NCBI RefSeq assembly: GCF_963676685.1
Contig: NC_092350.1
Coordinates: 10,211,307-10,275,306 of the forward strand
Origin: Mytilus edulis
Taxonomy: Eukaryota; Mollusca; Bivalvia; Mytilida; Mytilidae
Length of the DNA stretch: 64,000 bases
Direction: 5' to 3'
Below the pieces are notes generated by a model that saw only the letters and a program-made list of their open reading frames with translations, was not told where the DNA came from and did no database searches. A program made the position numbers and the translations under genes. Numbering within the stretch: the stretch's first letter is position 1; the number at the start of each line of letters is the position of its first letter. Shown one piece after another: positions 1 to 11,500 of the stretch.

Positions 1-3000
1 TCATGGGAGAGGGTATACTGTTTGACCCCTGTCAGTCTGTACATCTGTCTCCAATACTGATGATCATGGGAGAGGGTATACTGTTTGACCCCTGTCAGTC
101 TGTACATCTGTCTCCAATACTCATGATCATGGGAGAGGGTATACTGTTTGACCCCTGTCAGTCTGTACATCTGTCTCCAATACTGATGATCATGGGAGAG
201 GGTATACTGTTTGACCCCTGTCAGTCTGTACATCTGTCTCCAATACTCATGATCATGGGAGAGGGTATACTGTTTGACCCCTGTCAGTCTGTACATCTGT
301 CTCCAATACTCATGATCATGGGAGAGGGTATACTGTTTGACCCCTGTCAGTCTGTACATCTGTCTCCAATACTGATGATCATGGGAGAGGGTATACTGTT
401 TGACCCCTGTCAGTCTGTACATCTGTCTCCAATACTCATGATCATGGGAGAGGGTATACTGTTTGACCCCTGTCAGTCTGTACATCTGTCTCCAATACTC
501 ATGATCATGGGAGAGGGTATACTGTTTGACCCCTGTCAGTCTGTACATCTGTCTCCAATACTCATGATCATGGGAGAGGGTATACTGTTTGACCCCTGTC
601 AGTCTGTACATCTGTCTCCAATACTCATGATCATGGGAGAGGGTATACTGTTTGACCCCTGTCAGTCTGTACATCTGTCTCCAATACTCATGATCATGGG
701 AGAGGGTATACTGTTTGACCCCTGTCAGTCTGTACATCTGTCTCCAATACTCATGATCATGGGAGAGGGTATACTGTTTGACCCCTGTCAGTCTGTACAT
801 CTGTCTCCAATACTGATGATCATGGGAGAGGGTATACTGTTTGACCCCTGTCAGTCTGTACATCTGTCTCCAATACTCATGATCATGGGAGAGGGTATAC
901 TGTTTGACCCCTGTCAGTCTGTACATCTGTCTCCAATACTCATGATCATGGGAGAGGGTATACTGTTTGACCCCTGTCAGTCTGTACATCTGTCTCCAAT
1001 ACTCAAGATCATGGGAGAGGGTATACTGTTTGACCCCTGTCAGTCTGTACATCTGTCTCAAGATCATGGGAGAGGGTATACTGTTTGACCCCTGTCAGTC
1101 TGTACATCTGTCTCAAGATCATGGGAGAGGGTATACTGTTTGACCCCTGTCAGTCTGTACATCTGTCTCAAGATCATGGGAGAGGGTATACTGTTTGACC
1201 CCTGTCAGTCTGTACATCTGTCTCAAGATCATGGGAGAGGGTATACTGTTTGACCCCTGTCAGTCTGTACATCTGTCTCCAATACTGATGATCATGGGAG
1301 AGGGTATACTGTTTGACCCCTGTCAGTCTGTACATCTGTCTCCAATACTGATGATCATGGGAGAGGGTATACTGTTTGACCCCTGTCAGTCTGTACATCT
1401 GTCTCCAATACTCATGATCATGGGAGAGGGTATACTGTTTGACCCCTGTCAGTCTGTACATCTGTCTCCAATACTGATGATCATGGGAGAGGGTATACTG
1501 TTTGACCCCTGTCAGTCTGTACATCTGTCTCCAATACTGATGATCATGGGAGAGGGTATACTGTTTGACCCCTGTCAGTCTGTACATCTGTCTCAAAGTT
1601 ATATGTAACTATACTGATGATCATGGGAGAGGGTATACTGTTTGACCCCTGTCAGTCTGTACATCTGTCTCAAAGCTATCATGATCATGGGAGAGGGTAT
1701 ACTGTTTGACCCCTGTCAGTCTGTACATCTGTCTCAAAGCTATCATGATCATGGGAGAGGGTATACTGTTTGACCCCTGTCAGTCTGTACATCTCTCTCA
1801 AAGTTATATGTAACTATACTGATGATCATGGGAGAGGGTATACTGTTTGACCCCTGTCAGTCTGTACATCTGTCTCCAATACTCATGATCATGGGAGAGG
1901 GTATACTGTTTGACCCCTGTCAGTCTGTACATCTGTCTCCAATACTCATGATCATGGGAGAGGGTATACTGTTTGACCCCTGTCAGTCTGTACATCTGTC
2001 TCCAATACTCATGATCATGGGAGAGGGTATACTGTTTGACCCCTGTCAGTCTGTACATCTGTCTCCAATACTCATGATCATGGGAGAGGGTATACTGTTT
2101 GACCCCTGTCAGTCTGTACATCTGTCTCCAATACTGATGATCATGGGAGAGGGTATACTGTTTGACCCCTGTCAGTCTGTACATCTGTCTCCAATACTCA
2201 TGATCATGGGAGAGGGTATACTGTTTGACCCCTGTCAGTCTGTACATCTGTCTCCAATACTGATGATCATGGGAGAGGGTATACTGTTTGACCCCTGTCA
2301 GTCTGTACATCTGTCTCCAATACTCATGATCATGGGAGAGGGTATACTGTTTGACCCCTGTCAGTCTGTACATCTGTCTCCAATACTCATGATCATGGGA
2401 GAGGGTATACTGTTTGACCCCTGTCAGTCTGTACATCTGTCTCCAATACTCATGATCATGGGAGAGGGTATACTGTTTGACCCCTGTCAGTCTGTACATC
2501 TGTCTCCAATACTCATGATCATGGGAGAGGGTATACTGTTTGACCCCTGTCAGTCTGTACATCTGTCTCCAATACTGATGATCATGGGAGAGGGTATACT
2601 GTTTGACCCCTGTCAGTCTGTACATCTGTCTCCAATACTCATGATCATGGGAGAGGGTATACTGTTTGACCCCTGTCAGTCTGTACATCTGTCTCCAATA
2701 CTCATGATCATGGGAGAGGGTATACTGTTTGACCCCTGTCAGTCTGTACATCTGTCTCCAATACTCATGATCATGGGAGAGGGTATACTGTTTGACCCCT
2801 GTCAGTCTGTACATCTGTCTCCAATACTCATGATCATGGGAGAGGGTATACTGTTTGACCCCTGTCAGTCTGTACATCTGTCTCCAATACTCATGATCAT
2901 GGGAGAGGGTATACTGTTTGACCCCTGTCAGTCTGTACATCTGTCTCCAATACTCATGATCATGGGAGAGGGTATACTGTTTGACCCCTGTCAGTCTGTA

Positions 3001-5126
3001 CATCTGTCTCCAATACTGATGATCATGGGAGAGGGTATACTGTTTGACCCCTGTCAGTCTGTACATCTGTCTCCAATACTCATGATCATGGGAGAGGGTA
3101 TACTGTTTGACCCCTGTCAGTCTGTACATCTGTCTCCAATACTCATGATCATGGGAGAGGGTATACTGTTTGACCCCTGTCAGTCTGTACATCTGTCTCC
3201 AATACTCATGATCATGGGAGAGGGTATACTGTTTGACCCCTGTCAGTCTGTACATCTGTCTCCAATACTCAAGATCATGGGAGAGGGTATACTGTTTGAC
3301 CCCTGTCAGTCTGTACATCTGTCTCAAGATCATGGGAGAGGGTATACTGTTTGACCCCTGTCAGTCTGTACATCTGTCTCAAGATCATGGGAGAGGGTAT
3401 ACTGTTTGACCCCTGTCAGTCTGTACATCTGTCTCAAGATCATGGGAGAGGGTATACTGTTTGACCCCTGTCAGTCTGTACATCTGTCTCAAGATCATGG
3501 GAGAGGGTATACTGTTTGACCCCTGTCAGTCTGTACATCTGTCTCAAGATCATGGGAGAGGGTATACTGTTTGACCCCTGTCAGTCTGTACATCTGTCTC
3601 CAATACTCATGATCATGGGAGAGGGTATACTGTTTGACCCCTGTCAGTCTGTACATCTGTCTCCAATACTGATGATCATGGGAGAGGGTATACTGTTTGA
3701 CCCCTGTCAGTCTGTACATCTGTCTCCAATACTCAAGATCATGGGAGAGGGTATACTGTTTGACCCCTGTCAGTCTGTACATCTGTCTCCAATACTCATG
3801 ATCATGGGAGAGGGTATACTGTTTGACCCCTGTCAGTCTGTACATCTGTCTCCAATACTCATGATCATGGGAGAGGGTATACTGTTTGACCCCTGTCAGT
3901 CTGTACATCTGTCTCCAATACTCATGATCATGGGAGAGGGTATACTGTTTGACCCCTGTCAGTCTGTACATCTGTCTCCAATACTCATGATCATGGGAGA
4001 GGGTATACTGTTTGACCCCTGTCAGTCTGTACATCTGTCTCCAATACTCATGATCATGGGAGAGGGTATACTGTTTGACCCCTGTCAGTCTGTACATCTG
4101 TCTCCAATACTCATGATCATGGGAGAGGGTATACTGTTTGACCCCTGTCAGTCTGTACATCTGTCTCCAATACTGATGATCATGGGAGAGGGTATACTGT
4201 TTGACCCCTGTCAGTCTGTACATCTGTCTCCAATACTCATGATCATGGGAGAGGGTATACTGTTTGACCCCTGTCAGTCTGTACATCTGTCTCCAATACT
4301 CATGATCATGGGAGAGGGTATACTGTTTGACCCCTGTCAGTCTGTACATCTGTCTCCAATACTCATGATCATGGGAGAGGGTATACTGTTTGACCCCTGT
4401 CAGTCTGTACATCTGTCTCCAATACTCAAGATCATGGGAGAGGGTATACTGTTTGACCCCTGTCAGTCTGTACATCTGTCTCAAGATCATGGGAGAGGGT
4501 ATACTGTTTGACCCCTGTCAGTCTGTACATCTGTCTCAAGATCATGGGAGAGGGTATACTGTTTGACCCCTGTCAGTCTGTACATCTGTCTCAAGATCAT
4601 GGGAGAGGGTATACTGTTTGACCCCTGTCAGTCTGTACATCTGTCTCAAGATCATGGGAGAGGGTATACTGTTTGACCCCTGTCAGTCTGTACATCTGTC
4701 TCAAGATCATGGGAGAGGGTATACTGTTTGACCCCTGTCAGTCTGTACATCTGTCTCCAATACTCATGATCATGGGAGAGGGTATACTGTTTGACCCCTG
4801 TCAGTCTGTACATCTGTCTCCAATACTGATGATCATGGGAGAGGGTATACTGTTTGACCCCTGTCAGTCTGTACATCTGTCTCCAATACTCAAGATCATG
4901 GGAGAGGGTATACTGTTTGACCCCTGTCAGTCTGTACATCTGTCTCAAGATCATGGGAGAGGGTATACTGTTTGACCCCTGTCAGTCTGTACATCTGTCT
5001 CCAATACTCAAGATCATGGGAGAGGGTATACTGTTTGACCCCTGTCAGTCTGTACATCTGTCTCAAGATCATGGGAGAGGGTATACTGTTTGACCCCTGT
5101 CAGTCTGTACATCTGTCTCAAAGTTA
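1..5126. repeat. 63-bp minisatellite array (array 1)
   Basis: A head-to-tail array with a 63-bp unit beginning tcatgggagagggtatactg and ending ccaatactgatga. Units are almost identical; the commonest variant is c or g in the 'actcatgatc/actgatgatc' step. A shorter 55-bp form lacks 8 bp (caatactc or equivalent) and occurs in runs near 1055-1260, 3300-3580, 4470-4720 and singly near 4945 and 5060. A third form near 1597-1815 carries linkers 'aaagttatatgtaac' and 'aaagctatcat'. The array runs off the left edge and stops about 320 bp before the first visible Rab11-FIP exon, so it is probably intronic or just upstream of that gene. The unit length is a multiple of three and has no stop in several frames, which produces long meaningless reading frames on both strands. 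Confidence 0.97.
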
Positions 5127-5290
5127 TTTTGTCGCTTCTTTCTCAGAAACAACATACATATCAGATCTCTGTTTAATTGAGTATGCATCAATTTTCAATG
5201 CTATAGTATTACAGAAGTTTGTTTCGCAAATACTAATTTTTAACCACAATCTTACCTCAAAATTTTCAAATAAATCAGTAATCGACAATA

Positions 5291-5412
5291 TTGTTATTTA
5301 CTGATATTGGTACTGTTGTGTAAGCATAACCTCAAGTTGGTGATGGATTAATTATTTACTGATATTGGTTCTGTTGTGTAGACATAACCTCAAGTTGTTG
5401 ATAGATTAATTA
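5291..5412. repeat. Two-copy 58-bp tandem repeat
   Basis: The sequence 'tactgatattggtactgttg' and what follows is repeated with a 58-bp period ('...cataacctcaagttg...gattaatta' twice, a few substitutions). It fills most of the gap between array 1 and the first visible exon. 5127-5290 is AT-rich DNA with nothing I recognise. Confidence 0.8.
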
Positions 5413-5449
5413 GAGAAGGCTAGAAATGTTTCTATATATATACTTTCAG

Positions 5450-5565
5450 GACATAAGGTTGGAGATAAATTTAAGTTTGTCAGAAGTAAATCCATGAGAG
5501 ATCCACATTTCTCCAGCCCACCTGTGAAAGACCCATCAACTCTCCAAACAACTAGTGCTATACAG
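5450..5565 (+). CDS. RAB11FIP: Rab11-FIP exon (first visible)
   Basis: Acceptor tactttcag, donor CAG/gtaaga. The exon begins with the last two bases of a split codon, then reads HKVGDKFKFVRSKSMRDPHF and on to TSAIQ (38 codons), ending in phase 0. The basic/serine stretch RSKSMRDP resembles basic-Ser stretches between the C2 domain and the RBD of class I FIPs. Confidence 0.75.
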
Positions 5566-8500
5566 GTAAGATACACAGGAAACAGGGTATTTAGTTTTAA
5601 GTGCACATTTTATTTAACATTTGTTTGTTTGTGACTCATTTTTCAATATCAGTATGTTTGATTTGATTTCTTTCACAAAGGAAAAATACACACACCTTAA
5701 TTTTGAAAGGCAACACACCCATTTCACATATAGAAAAAAAATCTTTGAGATTGCTTATGTTATAAAGGTAAATGGAATTCAAGTAATGAAACGGAAAGAC
5801 CTAAACATATCTAATTTGACACACACACACACATACACACACTTATTCAACCCCTGAGTTGATACTTTATCTAAACATTGTTTGTATGTTGAACTTCCTC
5901 TTTAATATCTCTAAATCTTATCAATTTTGATTTATGTACTTTTAAAGCTTTAAAACAATACCCAGACATATTTTTATAATTATAATTAATGTTAGTAAAA
6001 CTTTGTAGCCCTTTGCAATGGTATTTAAATATTCTATTGACTAAGTTTCTATTGATAAATAAGTACACCATGTACAGTCAAACCTTGATAAATAAGTACA
6101 CCATGTACAGTCAAACCTTGACAAATAAGTACACCATGTACAGTCAAACCTTGATAAATAAGTACACCATGTACAGTCAAACCTGAGGTCTATGCCATTT
6201 TGATGGTACAAAATATTAATGATAAAATCTTTTTCATAAAAACATGCCTGTTTATAAATACGATAAAATTCCCATTGCAATTGAGTATCCTTTATATAAA
6301 GATATGACTGAAAAAGTTACAGTGACAAACAAAAAAATCTGTTATTCAACCTGTAAATCAAATTATTAGAATTTTAAATAACAATTTGCTATTGTCAAAA
6401 ATGATATCTAATACTACAAATGTATGGACATAGAGTTAATAGTAATACTGATCTGTTTAGGAGGATAAGGTTTATAAAGCTGATGATAAAGATGATATGG
6501 TATGACCCCAGCATGAAATGAAAAATGAAGATCATATAAAATATGTATACATGTATTCATGATATTCAGCCATATGCATGATTCTCTTAACAAAATTTAC
6601 ATTTTGGAATAAAATTAAATTTTATATTTACAACAAAGCTTAACCAGACTTTTTTGTGAGATTTTTACTCCCTTTAAACTTTCCTTTTTGTCTGTTGCCG
6701 ATGGAAATGGAATTATTTTCTTTATTTTTCTAATCTCCTGATATTGGTGTTTTGATTTTATGTTTAACTTCTGATATCATCTAGATCTTTTGTCATGATT
6801 AATTATGTATTCATTGAGGATTTCTTCCAGAAATTATTTTTGGGGAGGGACACATCAGAACTTGCAGAATATAATAATGTGGAGGAGAACTTGAAGGATT
6901 TTGATAAGATTTTAGGAGTTGTGGTTGTGATAATAATAAAATGAAAATAATCCAATGACATATGGTTTATAGATTATACAAAAAGCTTACATACCATTTT
7001 ATACATTAATTTCTGGAACAACATTATACAAAACATAAACCATGTTTATTTTTATACCTATTCTCTATACCTTATATATATACCAATTAAAATGTTTATT
7101 TACATGTTAGTACTCACATATCCCATGTTAACCTTCCTGTAGACTGCATGTATATTGTTTATAGGATAGATACAGAATTTGTTTACCGTATGCCACTTAA
7201 CCAAAATACAGCATACAATTTAACTTTAAATGTATATAATCGGAATATTGCCTTTTGCCCTTTCTCTATTTACCTTTTCCATCAAGTTCCATAATCTGTC
7301 CAGAATTATCCTTCAGGAAATCCACAAGTAAAACCCATGTAAAGCTTATTAAAAAAAAGTAGGTGGAGGTTTTGAAATGTATGATCAGCAATTAAATTTA
7401 TAACAATATCGAAGCTGTTTTTCATTATCTTGATTATGAATTAAAGAAATCAGTAATTTCACAATTTTTGACATAGCTTTATTTCAAATGACGTGTCTCA
7501 TAGCAATGGAAGAAATTAATGTGATAAGAATTTGCAATGTGTAAAGCTTAAAAAAAATATTAATGTCTATCTACTGTTTAACTACGATTGTCCTCACTGT
7601 AAGTCTTGTATTCACATTCTGGGTTAAGGTTCACGTTCACTTACACTTCAGTTTAACATAGCTTAGCACTATCTTGTATATTGAAACATTGTAATGTAAT
7701 GTAATCATATATAGCACTATTGAATGCCATATTTTTTCAGTTTTATTACGAAAAAATATTGATCAAAAGTTTTGATTTTCTCTTTATTTTATTTGTTAAT
7801 TAAAGTACCAAAAGAAAATCTGAAATCGAGCTTGTTATTGCTGATTAAATTTCTAGAATTTTGGAAAAATATGGCATTACTGTAAAACTAAGATATGTGT
7901 TATGTAAATGAATGACTATGTGCTTTGTATCTAATGCTTATGTTTAACATAATATAATCATTTGTCCAGGCTGCATCCAATCAAAATTCACCAGAACAGG
8001 GTGCAGAATTATCTAAAGGAAACGCCACCAGTTTTTCAGCCCTTGATATAAATCTACCAATTTGGGATGAACCAGAGGCGGTTAGTAGAATAGCCACTGT
8101 CGCCATTCCTTTTCACTCCCTGGTGTGAAATATTGGCTTCCTAATTTGTCCTTTGATTTAACTACAGCAGTATATTACTAACCAATAGGTGGTTGAGATT
8201 TTTCCTTAAGTAATCATAAGCTAAATACATGTATTGGATATATTCAAATATTAATGTAGAATTCTAACATAAAAGTTAAAAATGAAAAAGTACCTCATAT
8301 TTAGTTTTACTAAATGAACTGAAGATGAATTTGATTTGTTGATATTTAAAAATAATATGCATGTTTTCAATTTAAAAAGGGGTAATGTTATTCTTGCATG
8401 ACAGAATAAAGAACCTTATAAAATGTAAGTGTAGAGTCTCATCCAAACTGGCCTTGAAAGTTCAGACCTCATAAGCAATGGCTTTTTTGTGTGTATATTC

Positions 8501-11500
8501 TTTGGTTGAAGTCAAAATTTATGGTTCAAACTACTAAAACAAAAAGATACATTCATTCTCAAAGTTTGCAGTATGTAAGATATTAGATACTATAGGTCAA
8601 CTATATATGATTGTAATGGGTGCCTGTCAGATGGGCAGATTTCATCTGATCTTGACCTCATTTTCATAGTTCATTGGTCAGTGTTAAGTTATAAGCATGT
8701 GATAGGCAATAGGTCATTTATATTTGGTGTATGAAATGATTGCATGGTGTATAGTACATGTCGTTCTAGTCTATATCATCTGAACTTGACCTTGTTTTCA
8801 TGGATCATTGGTCAATGTTCAATTTTGTGTTTTTGTCTGTTTGTCTGGTTTTTTTTAAATTATTATAAGCAGTATGTCAACTATATTTGGTGTAAGAAGT
8901 GCTAACTAGTATCATCTGACCTTGACCTCTTTTCATGGTTCATTAGTCAATGTTAAGATTTTGTGTTTTTGAGTGTATGATTATCATAAGCCATAGGTTA
9001 ACTTTATTTGGTGTGTAAAATAATTGTAAGGTGTGTTGTCTGCTCTATGGTCAGGTTGTTGTTGCTTTGATACATTCCCCATTTCCCTTCTCAATTTTAT
9101 GTCTGTCTGACAGGATTTACCCTAACTTGACCACATTGTGGTGGATCATTTGTCTTTGCTAATAATTTGATTATTTTGGATGGTAGTATTGCGTAGAGAA
9201 GCAGAAAAAAATTAATCAATCTTTCAATAAAAGAAAAAAACATTCAAAGAATACAAGGGTTAAGTTTAAGCAGGTAAAGCTACTAAACAGTATTCACTAT
9301 AGTTTTTAACGCAACAGTTCAATTTAGAAAGATTTTCAGTTTTCAAAAGGTTCAGGTTTGCATGTTTTACTGTAATTTGAAAGAAATAAAAGAAAAATCT
9401 TTGGTTAATCTCGTCCAATGAAAATATTAAACAACAGGGGCTTAGCTTTTCTGTATATTCTTTGTTTAGGTTTGGAGGTTTTACTGTAAATTGAAAATCA
9501 TTTTCGAAACATTCTTTGGTTTATCTCATCCAATGAAATATGAAACAGCAAGCCTTGGCTTTTGTGTATATTCTTTGTATATCTGTGAATGGTGCATGTG
9601 TTCTTTGTTATCTTACTTCTTTATTTACTTTACTTATGTGTGGAATTTTCAAACATTTTTATCTTAATCTATTTCTAACTTTGCTATACATGTTTCTTAT
9701 TCTAAATGTAAAAAGATGTTGAAAAATATTGTATATTATCCATTTTTACGTTTCAGCACTGGGAACACTTTGTATATGTTAACTTCTTTGCATGTAAGAC
9801 CTGTCTTTGTATAAATTGTATAAATTGTGAACAGTATGTGTATCTAAATTAATTATATGGAAACAAATAATACAGCTTTTTATAACATATATTAGTGTAT
9901 ATCTGATCATCAATTGATATTAAGATGTATAATGCCTGTTTGTTAATTACAGAATGAACGATTAAGAGCTTGTAGTATGTCATTACGTAGATCTGGGGAA
10001 ATGGAAAAAGGTCAGTACCATGTCTTGTCACTGATTGTTCCTCATTAATTACATTTTACAGAAGATTCAAATGTACTGGAAGATATTTACTAAACAATCA
10101 GATCACTTAAAGCATTTTGTAGACATGGTTGATGCAAAAAATTGTTCAAACCATTTAAAAAAAAAGAATATCAGTGCTATTATATCTTTATATATGCCAA
10201 ACAAAAAAAAATTGTTTTTTTTAGACCCCTTTCAAAATAAATCTGAGGTATACCATGCACATAGCAGGTACATATTGGGTTGTTTGTTGGATTGAAAAGC
10301 TGAGGACTAAAGTATGGGGTGTTTTGAATTTTATAAATGGAGATATGTCTGATAGGTATTTGGATTAAAAATGTAAGGTATATAGATATGTATATTTCCA
10401 TTCTCAATTTTATAAAAGAAGATGTAGGTTATATGTCAAAGAGACAGCAACCTAACAATAAAAATATCCTTAAATGTTCTTGCATGCATTCAGAAAGAAG
10501 TATTTAGTATAGACAGGTTTATCTGTATAATATTTGAATGAAGCAGTCAATATATTTCGGTCAAGTTATTTTTTTAATCAAGAATTAGAAAATTTTGCAG
10601 TAAGTAATCAGCCTGTAAACTTTTATTTATAGATACCATTAGATGATGTTTTCCTGTTTTTTTTACCAGGTCCAGACAACATAAGGGTATATAACCAGCC
10701 TGGGAACAGACAGTCACTACCAGCTTCATACCTTGGGACACAAACATTGCCACATCCAAAGGGTAAACGATATGGCCAGAATAGAAGATCAATGGATGAC
10801 CTTGATTCTGCTGTGTCGTCACAGCCAGGTTACTTAGAATCTATTTTTAAAAAAGAAAGTGAAGTTTTTAAGACAATGACTACAGGCGATCATCAATCTG
10901 ATTCTTCTGAATCAATTGAGGAACCGAAAAGTAATAAAGTCAAATCTGCAAAAGAATACAAGGAACCTATTCAAGAGTCTTGTGGCTCAGAATCAGATGG
11001 AAGTGTTGATATTAATTTTCCAGCAGTAAAACGTAAATCTGATTCAGTTGGAGAATGCAAACTTCCATCAGATCCTAAATTAGAACAATTAGAAGAACAA
11101 TCTTCATCTAGTCACTTAAATAATCTGTCGCCTGAATCTGGTTTTGCCACTTTTAATTCTAGTCACACAAGTATCAGTAATGAATTTAAGGAGACATCTT
11201 TTCCTGACAAGAGTGGAGATCCAGTATACCATAACGAAGTGCCAAGTAGTAGTGAAAAGTTATCTCACACGGACCTTAATGGTGAGGACAGAAAGGAATC
11301 GGTCAGCCGTTCTAAGAAGAAAATTGCCCCAGAAGAAAAATTTTCATTTGGTCAGTCACCTGATAAACCTGAGCCAACAACCAATGGTAATGTACGAAGG
11401 AGAAGTAAGAAGGAAAGATCAAGAGGCATGGGTAAGCTAATCAAAAGGTCTATAAGTTTGACTGGGTATTTTACACATATAGAGTAAAGTACACTTAATT

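Noticed and set aside
1822-3354. Frames of about 510 codons on both strands of array 1
   Set aside because: Same cause: a 63-bp unit without stops on either strand. Frames end only where 55-bp units or linkers shift the phase.
1-5126. CRISPR-like array
   Set aside because: The units are contiguous with no unique spacers, the unit is 63 bp, and the DNA is clearly eukaryotic.
11144-11440. 98-codon frame overlapping the large Rab11-FIP exon
   Set aside because: Shadow frame of the real exon, which has correct splice phases and family-like composition.
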